Source: Caenorhabditis elegans
Taxonomy: Eukaryota; Nematoda; Chromadorea; Rhabditida; Rhabditidae
DNA: 64,000 nt
Direction: 5' to 3'
NCBI RefSeq assembly: GCF_000002985.6
Contig: NC_003281.10
Location: 4,154,001-4,218,000 of the forward strand
The translations under genes were made by a program, and so were the position numbers. This document shows, in pieces, positions 37,562-48,373 of the stretch. The notes beneath the pieces are model-generated. The model was given only the letters and a program-made list of their open reading frames with translations, was not told the origin of the DNA and searched no databases. Each line of letters opens with the position of its first letter. Position 1 is the stretch's first letter.

Positions 37562-39158
37562 ATGTCAAAAGCAACAACTCCAGGAGATCAACCAAAGGTT
37601 TCGGAAATGGACTTTTATCAGCTGCTTGGAGTAGAGAAAATGGTAATTAATTTTTTCGGATGACATCTGAAGGCATGCAAGAAAGCAATATTTCGTCTCC
37701 AGGAAATTTCCAGGAAACGTTTAAGATATATTTAGTATTTTAAATGAAATTAATCTCCCTATCATCGAAATTAATAGAAATTAATTCATTTTCCAGGCGT
37801 CCGAGGCAGAAATCAAATCAGCGTATCGAAAATTGGCTCTTAAATACCATCCAGATCGTAATCCAAATGATGCTCATGCTCAGGAAGAGTTCAAGAAAGT
37901 TTCAATCGCATATTCAGTTTTATCTGATCCAAATAAGCGAAGACAGTACGATGTTAGTGGTCCATCAGAAAATCAATTGGACTTTGAAGGATTTGATGTC
38001 TCCGAAATGGGAGGAGTTGGTGAGAAATTTTCAAGAATAACATTTAAAAACGTTGATTTCTCCAAGAACAACTGAAAAAGTTAACCCAGAAAATTCCAGG
38101 GACTTTTTTTTTCTAATTATATAAATAATTGCAGGTCGTGTCTTTGGAGCACTCTTCAGCAAGCTTGGAGTACCTATTCCCACACAAATTGTCCCAAAAG
38201 TTCTTGCACAGGCACGTCACATTTGTATGGGACAAGAATGTGATGTTCAGGCACGACAACTCCCTCCCGGGGAGACTGTAACTTCTTCTGTGAGCAAGCA
38301 GGTGAGAAATTTGTTGTACCATGAAATGTGAAAATTTAATATTCGAAAAATTCGGATGGATTTTAAGTTTAATTTTTTTAAAATTTAATTTTATAAATAC
38401 TACTAAAACTAATATTAAAATTAATTTCAGCACGCCCACTTCTACGAAATTAACATACAGGAAGAACATCGAAAGAATGGAGTTGCTATCATTTGTAAAA
38501 GTTCATCTAGTAAATTCAAGTTAGTGTTATTCGATAAAGAAGGAGGTGTCCGAATGATCCAAGAAAGTGGGAAACGAGGAAAAGCCGGAACTCAAGCCGA
38601 CATGTTCTTTGTACCGTACAATGTGGCCAATATTCAAGAATTCAATGCAATGAAATATCATTTGGAGGATAAGGAAACTCCATTGGCTTTTCATTATTTG
38701 GATAGTTTTGAGATGCAAACTGCGACACTTTTGGAGACACGGAAGCATTATATTGCAGTTTATGGTGATAATTGGATAAGCGATGTCAAATATTCAATAA
38801 CCTTCCTTCCTGTGGAACCTTCTGCTGTCGAGCAACTGAATGAGATTCAGGATACGGAGAAATCGATTTCTATTATTAAAAAAGAAATGCTGGATTTCCA
38901 AAGAGAATTCACAGAAGCTAAGAGAAAATATGATGAAGCTGTGGCGAAGTTGAAGGTAAGATTACTTACTTCGGAAGCTGAAAGAATATTTGTTTTAATC
39001 AAAAATTTAATTTTCAGGTACAAGACGACACAATTCTGAAAGCGCTGGCACATCGTGAAGAGCTCTACAATGAAGTTCTCCAGAAGTCTCAAGAACCGTA
39101 TAACAAGAAAGTTTCCCCATCTAAATCATCGGGTGGTCTCCTTGGATGGTTCAAATGA
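37562..39158 (+). CDS. dnj-16: J-domain co-chaperone DNJ-16
   Basis: DNJ-16 is a type III DnaJ protein, related to plant ARG1-like J proteins, expected to stimulate an Hsp70. Exons are 37562-37642, 37797-38019, 38135-38301, 38431-38955 and 39018-39158 (1137 nt, 378 aa). The J domain spans about residues 16-85 with the invariant HPD at about 45-47 ([11 protein letters not shown]). The long middle region ([20 protein letters not shown]) is followed by a coiled coil around [20 protein letters not shown], and the tail ends GGLLGWFK. A possible alternative first exon, 37241-37277, spliced to 37548 would add 17 residues in frame (MVLLFGKRRSSQATSAT; 395 aa). Confidence 0.93.
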
Positions 39159-39659
39159 TCCCTATCAAGATTTTTTTAAAACTATTTCACAAGAAGAATG
39201 GGTCTTTTAAATTTTTTAAATTTCACTTTCCAGAGTTAGTTTCGATATTTATTGATTGTTGATAACATTTAATTTCTCCTCTATTTTCTAATGTCGATCC
39301 ATCAGATCTCTTTTTTTCTTTTTTATGGTGTAATTTAGCAAAACTTTAAGTGTTCTGTACTCAATTTCTAGATAAATTACTAGTTTTGCTCTTGATTGAA
39401 AAATATAAATAAAATATTTATGGCTAGAGTTTGATTTTAAATTTATTTTTTCTTATTAACGCTGTAAGCAGATTCGCAGCACAAATTTATTTGGCGAGCA
39501 GTATAACTTTGAGATGATTTTTTTTAGCATTTATGAAATTTTGTACTCTTTAATTGCAAATTTTCCATACTTTCATACGAAATTTCATGAGTTTCTCAAT
39601 ATTCCTCAATACTTCAATAGTGCTTGTTTACGAATTGATTACAATTTTGAGACAGTAAT

Positions 39660-39982
39660 TTTTAGATTGATATGATACTTTCATTCTTATCATGTCGTTT
39701 CCGGCAAACAATCGAGTTCCAACTCAGCTCCCTCTTGACGTCATTTCCCATTGATATTTCGCAATAGACATTTTGCCAACAACAAAATGTCTCATTTCTC
39801 TCTCCGTCACACGTTTTCTCGTTGCAGGCGTGGCCGCGTTGCGGTCGCGACGCGTTTGTCGACGTTGCTTTAGCATATACCCTCACTTTCCTCATCACAA
39901 CAATCGCAGAAGCAGAAGAAGTCTTTTTCTTCATAAATTCCTGGGCTTTAGCCCCATATTCGCTACACTGAAGAACTATACA
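39660..39982 (+). promoter_or_regulatory. xbp-1 upstream region with a CRE-type site
   Basis: A perfect TGACGTCA lies at 39736-39743, about 240 bp before the xbp-1 ATG. It is a bZIP (CREB/ATF/XBP-type) recognition sequence and could mediate UPR autoregulation. A GC-rich stretch (GGCCGCGTTGCGGTCGCGAC) follows at about 39833-39852. The reading frame of xbp-1 stays open upstream to about 39773, but the start is placed at the conserved MSNYPKR. Confidence 0.6.
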
Positions 39983-41117
39983 ATGAGCAACTATCCAAAA
40001 CGTATTTATGTGCTCCCAGCACGCCACGTGGCAGCGCCACAGCCTCAGAGAATGGCTCCCAAGCGTGCACTTCCAACAGAACAAGTTGTCGCACAACTTC
40101 TTGGCGATGATATGGGACCATCTGGGCCACGCAAAAGAGAACGACTGAATCATTTGAGTCAGGAGGAGAAAATGGATCGTCGGAAACTTAAAAATCGAGT
40201 CGCAGCCCAAAATGCTAGAGACAAAAAGAAGGTTAGTGCTGAATGTTTATCGAACCCTGAAAATAAGTTTAATTCTTGTAGGAAAGATCAGCAAAGATCG
40301 AGGATGTGATGCGCGATCTGGTGGAGGAGAACCGCCGGCTCCGCGCTGAAAACGAACGTCTTCGCCGTCAAAATAAAAATCTTATGAACCAGCAGAACGA
40401 GTCCGTCATGTATATGGAAGAGAACAACGAAAACTTGATGAACAGCAATGATGCATGCATCTACCAGAACGTCGTCTACGAAGAAGAAGTCGTCGGTGAG
40501 GTTGCACCAGTTGTCGTCGTCGGAGGAGAGGATCGCCGTGCCTTTGAATCAGCAGCATTCATTAATGAGCCTCAGCAGTGGGAACAGGCCCGATCCACCT
40601 CCATCAACAACAACATCAGCAACCAACTCCGTCGTATGGATTCCAAGAAGAACAACACAATCAGTGTGGATATGTATCTAACTATCATCTCGATTCTATG
40701 CAACCACATGGATCGCAACAAGAAGATGGACACCTCGAACAAATCCTCGAACATCTCAAGGTAAGATAATTAGAAACTTCCTAATGTTTATGTATTAACT
40801 TCATAAATTTCCAGAGCCCAAGCGGAGAGTTCGATCGATTCGTTGCTGGCTACATTGAGGAAGGAGCAGACGGTTATGCAGCGTCTTGTTCAAGCGGATC
40901 CATGTACACATCTTCAGAAACGCGTGAAACACTTTCGCCGAATTCCCTAGCCATGTCCCCGTCGATGAGCAGCTCGAGCACTGACTGGGATGATGAGCTT
41001 TTGGGATGTGGAACCGAAACTGGAACTGGAACCGACGAGCTGCTTACCGACCCCGGAAACTGGAACTTTGAAACTTTCGACGAAAATTCAATCGACCTAA
41101 ATTTCTTCCAAAATTAA
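39983..41117 (+). CDS. xbp-1: bZIP unfolded-protein-response factor XBP-1 (spliced form)
   Basis: XBP-1 is the transcription factor activated by IRE-1 during ER stress. Spliceosomal exons are 39983-40231, 40282-40760 and 40815-41117. Removal of the 23-nt IRE-1 intron (40553-40575) gives 335 aa ending SIDLNFFQN. Without it, translation stops at 40948-40950 after 287 aa. The basic region lies at about residues 63-83 (DRRKLKNRVAAQNARDKKK), followed by the leucine zipper (VEENRRLRAENERLRRQNK). The spliced-frame C-terminus is Gln/His-rich (HLHQQQHQQP) and then Ser/Asp/Glu-rich, the expected activation domain. AATAAA is at 41335-41340. Confidence 0.98.
40553..40575 (+). promoter_or_regulatory. xbp-1: IRE-1-excised 23-nt cytoplasmic intron of xbp-1
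   Basis: Both borders lie in a CAG|CAG context matching the IRE1 loop consensus CNG|CNGN. The 5' loop CAGCAGC is closed by GAAT/ATTC, and the 3' loop CAGCAGT by a short GC stem. Removing 23 nt shifts the frame from the unspliced to the activator C-terminus. No GT-AG signals are present. Confidence 0.95.
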
Positions 41118-43297
41118 TTTATATCTGGTGTATCGTTATTGTAGTGTCCTAGTGAATTTCCCTCGTTATTATTTTCTCCCCAAAAATCTCTCCAAATTTC
41201 TCCATTTCCTCTCTGGTATTTTCTTCTTTTCCTCTTTTCCTTTTGTACAACCCCAACTTTCGTATTATTATTTACCCTTATTAAATTTCCCTCCCCCAAA
41301 GCTCATTGATTCCAATTCCCCCATTTGTATATTTAATAAAAACAGCCATACATTTTTGAGATTTGATCATTTTGTGCAGGAACTCCTTCGTTATTTGCCT
41401 GGACTACATTAAAAAGACTCGCAGCCTCTTCACATCAAGCAGTACATTTGTTTATATTATTCAAGGGAATATGGTGTGAAAATGTCTAAACAAACAATCC
41501 ATCTTTCGTTCCCACCCGTACCGCCTTCTCTTCTTTTTCATAGCACAAATATACAGAGACATGCACTGATTCACACCACGTGGCCCCTACTTTCGTTTTT
41601 AGAAAATCGTATTTCTCGAAATTCAGACGATCTTTAAATTGTAGTTTTTTTTTTGTTGAATAATACTTTAGTACGATACAAAATATGTCTAAACACAAAA
41701 TTCGATATAAAAGTTGTCAGATTGAAAAAGTGCTGAACTCATTGAGCTTAAGACGCTCAATCCTGGTTTAATAGCCTCTGCTCTCACTCACTTTTTCTAC
41801 GACTAACCAATTAAAAAATCGATTGAATCGGTCATTCTCCGCCGCCACATGGTGCCCATCTGTCTTTTTATTTTCCATTTTTCCCCCTCACTTTCTCCTC
41901 GTTTATTTTCGCAACGCTCCAGCTCCCTATTCTCCTCCCGGTTTTTCATTTTCTCGTTTTCCATTTTTCAATTTTCTCACAATAAGGACTCACTATTTCC
42001 ACTTTTTTGTTTCTCTTCAAGTGCGAGTACTAATCCCTTTCACAGGAAAAGTGGAGTTTTTGTGCTTCTTTTAAACAAAAAAGTAGATTCGAATCGATTC
42101 TTAGAGAGAAATCGGCATCGAAATGCTTCATTTTCGCAATATTTATTAAATTTATTGGATTACCTACCGCTGCGAGACCCACCTGGAAATTGTATGCATG
42201 CACCTTTGATCACTGTAATTATTTGTTTGTCTTTTCTGATTTTTCTTCCTTCTTCATCATTTTTAAGCGTGTTTTCTAGTTTTTCCTCGCTATTATGCCT
42301 AAAAAACATTGAAAAGAAATATTCGTAATTTGCACCTATTCATTCCTGATATGACAAAATATTTATCCGATCACTTCACATCAAAATTAGTTCCCGTGTC
42401 ACAACAAAGAAAAGACCTTGAACACTGAGGAGAAAGAGAGAGGAAGTGAGGAAAATGAGGCAAGATGACACAAAAAAAAGACGGAAAACTATCGAAAAAT
42501 AGGGTCGTTTTGAGACTGAACAACCAGTTTTGGCCCCGTTTCAAGTGTTGGTAGCTACCTCTGAAGGCAGAACTTTTTTGAAAGACTGTAGATACTGTAG
42601 ATTGAAATTTGATTAAGTTTCCAATGTCTTTTACGTTATTTCAGTCCTTTCAAAATCTGTTTCTAGACTTTTTCTTCTCATAACTTCAAAAACCAATACA
42701 ATTTCTTCAAAAAAATAAGTTTTTGCTCACAAAAATCTTTGCACAGGATCCAATGGCCTAGCTTTACCCAGGCCACCACATTCCTCTGTGTTACCCGCCT
42801 CCTCGTGAGCTGCTCGTTGCGCGTGTATCGCTCTTTTTCTCTAATTCTCTATCATCCTTCCTATCCATTTTTAGCGGGTTTTTTCCCGATGTTACTTCAG
42901 TTTTTCTTTACGAGTAGCTTTGGTTTGTACATTTTGTTTTAGGAATTCATTTCTAAATGTGCCCAACTGAGCGAATCTTATAATGAGACTTCCCAAAAAA
43001 ATGTTCAAAATTTCGAAAAAATTGCAAAAATTCCAATTTTTACATGTCGCTGTATTTCAGCTGCTGTAAGGAAAAGTATGCTTCGAAATTTTTGAACAGT
43101 CATACAGTTTTTTTTTGAGAAACTGACTAAAAGTCTCAAATTTTCGTTCATTTGGGCACATATTTTTATTTTGAAAAATCCACATATTTTCTTGAAATCT
43201 CAATCGATTTTTTAAAGCTTTTTTCTTCCTTCAAAATCTATCTTTTCGAAAAAAAAAAGCTTTTCCAAATATTTGTTGTTCCAGATCTTCTCTACAA
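41118..43297. other. xbp-1 3'UTR and asd-1 upstream region
   Basis: The xbp-1 3'UTR ends near the AATAAA at 41335-41340. The rest is T- and C-rich with no supported gene; the open frames here lack coding character. A CCACGTGG palindrome (G-box/E-box) lies at 41577-41584, and a TGCATG at 42195-42200. Upstream non-coding exons of asd-1 could lie here but I cannot place them. Confidence 0.5.
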
Positions 43298-46200
43298 ATG
43301 ACAACGGCGGCTGAAATAATAACAGTGGTGAGTCAATATAATTTCAGGTATTTTCTTCTCCAACTAAAAAAAACAAAACATCGAGCGTTTTATTTTCTCT
43401 TCCAGCGCTCCCCTCATCTTTTCCATATTATGCACATAATTTTAACCAAAACATTGATTTTTGTGGTGTTTGCACCGGTATTATATATATTCTGAACAAG
43501 TATATATATATATTATAAGTATCTCTCATTTTTCTTCCGTGGCTAGCGGCGCATGCGGTTTTGTGGCCTTTCTTATAATTTCGATCTATATCTTTTCGCG
43601 AGTTGGGTCTCGAGTGGAAGTGCACTAGTTTTCCACTCGAGACCCAATTAGTGAATGAAATTTCAGTTTGAATAACCAATGTCTGCTCCTCTTCCAAACG
43701 CCCCTCTCTAGCTTATCATTGCCACGTGGCAAAAGACTGGAAAATATTGGAGAAATCTTTTTTTTTCGAAAAAAAAACCAATATCTGTTCCAAATAACAA
43801 ATTCTCAATGGTTTTTTGTGCATGGATGATGATGATGAAATGATATACACCCACACGTACACCTACACACATACACTGGTTGAATGTATTTAGTGAAACA
43901 CAGTTTTTTATTTTATTTTCTAGTTTTTAATTTCATTTTTATACTAATCAAATCACGCTAGGTGTCTAATTGTAATATGGTTAAATGGAACCTGGTATAT
44001 ATATATAAATATTTTGCATGTGGATTTTTAGTCAGGAAAATTGAATCTACGAAATTTGAATAAAAAGTCAATTGAACATCTGAGGCAGAATAAAATTACT
44101 TTCCCATGATAGTCTAATTTATGAAATTGCATGCAATGTTTCTCGCTTTTGTGTCCATTTAAATGGCTTTTTGGAATAAAAAACTGCTGGATTGTGAAAA
44201 CCCCCTATTGAAATTTTAATATTATTGGGAGGCAGAAAAATATTCGCTTCGTTTTGGCGGCAAAATAGTTAATTCAAATGTTTGAATTAGTTTCGCCAAT
44301 TTTCAAGTACTTTTTCTCTTTTTTCAATTATCGATTTAGAAAGTCTGAATTTATGGTTTTTCCGCCAAATTCCTAATAAGACCCATAGTTTGGGGGCGGA
44401 GCGTTTAAAATTGGCGTCAATTTCGAAATGGGCAATATTTGCGCCCCCATAATAAATAATTCATCTTTGAAAATTGCGAGAAATTACAGTACCCCAAATA
44501 CCCTGCGTTCTTTTCGGTCGCGTCGAGACCTGGTTTTTCTCACAAGAATTTTTGAAACATATTTTTGGATGACAACTCCTATCTCTATATTTTTTTTTCT
44601 CCATAAAAAATCATAAATATTATCAGGTTCCATTTTTTAAATATACCCTAGGATTACTATATATTTCAACCAATTTTCTTTCAATCTTTCATTTCTAACC
44701 GATTTCATTTAATAATAATAATGTCTACATCTATCATCCATGTTCAACCAATCATTCAGATGACGTCATATTCCGCACGAAACAGGAGATCATTCTTCCT
44801 CATCCCCTCGTCGACAAAACCGCATGAGCTCCCTCCCCAGTGAATGACATTGCTTTTACCGTTTTCAGGAAAAATTAAACGATTTCGACTATAAAGTGGC
44901 TCTCCAGCAGCAAATGGTAGCTGCTCAAAATGGAGCTGCCGCCGCTGTGCTCCGACCACATCAAATCGGATCCTCTCCAGAGGCTCCACAATCTCAAACA
45001 TCTGGAGGATCAACGGAACAGCTGCAGCAGCAACCACTACCACCACCAACTCAACAGAAGCAACAGCAGCCACTGACGATTGGACCAGTGGCTCCGAATG
45101 ATCGCAGCACTAGCTGTAAGAGACTCCTAATGTTCTTCTCTATTCTTCCTACGTTTTTTAGCATTAAAAAGAGAGAGCTTATTTGATAATGCACGTCTTC
45201 GTGGAAGACTTGAGAGAGATTTGTGTTCTATTTTTTTATTAAACAAAACCAGAGAAATGCATGAAAAGTGCCCAATGATGTGTGTGCAATGAGCGAAAAA
45301 AATAAATAATTTACGGGAACTTTGAATTCGGAGAATGCGTACTGCACCACATATTTGACGAGCAAAATATCTCGTAGCGATAACTTCAGTAATTCTTTAA
45401 TGACTACTGTAGCGCTGGTGTCGATTTACGGGCACGATTTCGAAATGAATTTCTGTTCAAACTGTGGGAGCGATATCAAATTATTCTATCATTTTTGTGT
45501 TCTTTTAATATTTTTTCGATTTAAAATGATTCTCGTAAATCGACACCAGCGCTACAGTATTAATTTAAAGGGTTACTGTAGTTTTCGCTACGAGATACTT
45601 TGCGCGTCAACTATCCTGCGAAATACGAATTCTCAGAATTTATTGTTCCAGGTAATAATAATTTAAAATAAATGCACACACATCATTGCGTGCTATTTTA
45701 ATTGTGGATAATGTTCATATCGGTGGCAGTTATTTAATTTCAATAGTGGTTTTCTTTTTTTTCGTCTAGCCATACATATATTAACCTCTGGAATGCGTAC
45801 AAGCACACTGCCCACACCCCAAGGTTGACTGCTTTTTTAGTTTTTTATTAATTTCTTCTGATTTCTCTTTTTTTTTTGAAATTTTTTTGAAAAAAAAAAC
45901 AGAAGGAAATCATCAAAAAAATAATATTAAAAAAATTTTTTAGGCATTTAAATCCCAAGAACACTTTTGAAAAAATATTTTCAGCAAGTAGTACAGATGG
46001 ACCACGCCGCCTACACGTCTCGAATATCCCGTTCAAATATCGTGAGCCAGATCTCACTGCGATGTTTGAAAAAGTTGGGCCCGTCGTAGATGTCGAGATT
46101 ATCTTCAATGAACGGGGTTCTAAGGTTTGTTTTAAAACAACATTTTCAGAAAAAATTAATAAATAAATTCCAGGGATTTGGATTCGTGACAATGCAGAAT

Positions 46201-47825
46201 CCAGATGATGCGGATCGTGCTCGAGCCGAGTTTAATGGAACGACGATTGAAGGGAGACGTGTTGAAGTGAATCTTGCTACTCAGAGAGTTCACAATAAAA
46301 AGGCCAAGCCTTTGATGTCAGGTAAGGAAAATAGTGTTTCGTGATTCTGGAAAAAATTGAAAATCGGAAAAAGGAGCCATCGAAATTTTTGTCCAAGTTT
46401 TCTGAACACATTAAAAAATCCAATTTTTTATGTTTACAATATTAATCGTATTTAATAAAACATACAATTTTAAAAAGAAAAAGGATCAAAATTTGGAGCT
46501 TATTTTCGAAAAATCGAAAAAATTTTGATTTTTCGATTTTTCACAAATCGAAAAATATACACCCTTGGTCCGAGATTTTCCATTTTCGAATATCAATCTC
46601 AAAATATTTCAGTTGGAGTGGACGCAATGAGTGCTCAAAATGCTCTGATATCCCAACAACAACAGATTCAACGTGCTGCTCTTCTGCAACAGCAACTTCT
46701 TGCTCAACAATTCCTTGTGCCACGTCATCAACAACTCATGATGCCACCAACTTCTGCAGCAGCCATCTCTCAACTGCAAGCTCTTCAATATCAACAGGCA
46801 CTGCTCGCTGCTCAACAACAACAGCAACAAATGCAGAATCCTCAATTCCTTTTAAGTCTTCAACAACAGCAACAGGCACAAGCACAGGCTCCACCGACAT
46901 CGATGGCTCAGCTTATTCAACATCAACAACAGTTTGCAATGGATCCGATGGCTCAGGCACAGGCACAAGCTGCTCAAGCACAAATGGTCACGTTGATTGC
47001 ATTTGAGCAACAGAGAATGCAACTTCAAGCTGCTGCTGCCGCTGCTCAAGGTTATTTCTTCGAAAAATTGAGAAATGATTTTTTTTTGAAATAATAATTA
47101 TTGAAAATTCTAATGTTTTCCAAAAATAATTGAACGTTAAAAAATCGAGAAAAAATTTGAAATAAATGAAAGGAGAAAACTATGGATTATTTATAGCTAT
47201 TGATTTCGATGATAAAAATATTTACTTTTTTGTTTGAAAATTGATAAATTACAATTTTTATAATGTAAAAAACGAAAATTTTCGGTTTTTTTTTTTGAAA
47301 ATCTAAAAATCTGCGAAGTTAACGTCGGGAAAAAATTAGAAAATTGTACGAAAAGGAGAAGAAAACTAGGTTTAACGAAAAAGTTGTGATTTTCGATGAG
47401 AGAACGTTTTTTTTTTAATTTTGGATTTTTCAGAGTAAACCGAAAAATCTTAAGAAATGACCCAAAGTTATTGAAAATTTGATTTTTTTTTCTAAAAATA
47501 AAAACTAAACTTTAGTTTATATTTTAATCTAACATGTTGAGAAATTACCTTAATTAACAAAAAAAAATCGGAAAACCAAAATTTTTCCAACGTTAAAAAC
47601 TGAAATTTTCCAGGTCGAGGTGTTCCTCAGCCAGGGCGCATTCCAACATCAACAGCCACCACCGGATCATCACAAAATCAAGTCGCTGCAGGCTCAATTG
47701 GAGAGCAATACTTACAACAATCAATGCAAGGAGCAGTTCCAGCAAATTTCCATCATCACTCACAGGCTCTGCATCCAGCGGCTGCTGCTGCGGCTGCTCT
47801 TCAACGACGTTTTGCTCCATATTAA
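43298..47825 (+). CDS. asd-1: FOX-1 family splicing factor ASD-1
   Basis: ASD-1 is an RRM protein that, with FOX-1, binds (U)GCAUG to control tissue-specific alternative splicing, for example of egl-15. Exons are 43298-43327, 44869-45115, 45985-46124, 46174-46321, 46613-47050 and 47614-47825 (1215 nt, 404 aa, which matches the length I recall). The single RRM lies at about residues 100-177: RNP2 LHVSNI, RNP1 KGFGFVTM, and the Fox-type [14 protein letters not shown] and [14 protein letters not shown]. The N-terminal region is Gln/Pro-rich, and the C-terminus is Gln/Ala-rich low complexity ending ALQRRFAPY. Introns 1 (1.5 kb) and 2 carry TGCATG motifs. Confidence 0.95.
43603..43647. repeat. Perfect 17-bp hairpin in asd-1 intron 1
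   Basis: TTGGGTCTCGAGTGGAA (43603-43619) and its exact complement (43631-43647) flank an 11-nt loop, GTGCACTAGTT. The arms share the GGGTCTCG core with other repeats in the window. Confidence 0.9.
43819..44133 (+). promoter_or_regulatory. Cluster of TGCATG motifs in asd-1 intron 1
   Basis: TGCATG occurs at 43819-43824, 44015-44020 and 44128-44133 (the last inside a TGCATGCA palindrome). Another lies in intron 2 at 45258-45263. GCATGC is at 43551-43556. TGCATG is the binding element of FOX-1/ASD-1 proteins themselves. Confidence 0.6.
44225..44410. repeat. Inverted-repeat element in asd-1 intron 1
   Basis: TTTTGGCGGCAAAATAGTTAATTCAAATG resembles, in reverse orientation, the arm ending TTTTTCCGCCAAATTCCTAATAAGACCCATAG, followed by GGGGGCGGAGCG. 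It matches the organisation of the 28150-28350 element. Confidence 0.65.
45320..45655. repeat. Long inverted repeat, copy 2
   Basis: Arms at about 45330-45445 and 45530-45640 share AAAATATCTCGTAGCGATAA, TACTGTAGCGCTGGTGTCG and GAGAATGCGTA with the element at 853-1185. It lies wholly within intron 2 of asd-1. Confidence 0.85.
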
Positions 47826-48373
47826 TTTTATGTTTATATACTCACTGGATTTTCGAATAATGTAATTTTAATTCTACACAATTCTCGGAATAATCCATCA
47901 CATTCCCCCATTGCCCCATCTGACGCATATTAATTCATGTGTAATTTTACATATTTTCCCAGAACATTTCCAGACAAAAAATACATTTTAATCTCTATTA
48001 AAAACTCTGATGACCCCCATCCCGTCCCCAATTTGGCTTTATTTGATATTCATAATATTCTCACGGAACTCTGTGTAATAAGTTGTTTTCTTACTAATTT
48101 TTCTAACCTTTTGAAATTGTATGCTACGGATTGTAATTCATCTTCCCTCCCTCTCTCACTCGATGCATCTCTTTTCTCAATTTTTGGTGTTGCTTTATCA
48201 ATTTTTCTCTACTTTTTCTGTGCAATCTTCTTTTTTTTCTCGAACAAAAATTGTTTTAATAATTTTTATTTCAAAAAACAAAAAAAAATGTACAGAGCAA
48301 TAGGGACAACGAAACAAATTCCCATTTTCAGAAAAAAAGAGAAAAAAAAACAACTAGAAATGTAGAAAAACAA

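Noticed and set aside
40023-40032. CCACGTGGC near the start of xbp-1 as an ER-stress element
   Set aside because: It lies inside the coding exon (encoding RHVAA), so codon constraint explains it equally well.
41823-42328. Ser/Phe-rich plus-strand frames downstream of xbp-1
   Set aside because: These are translations of C/T-rich non-coding DNA with no domain, start context or splice support.
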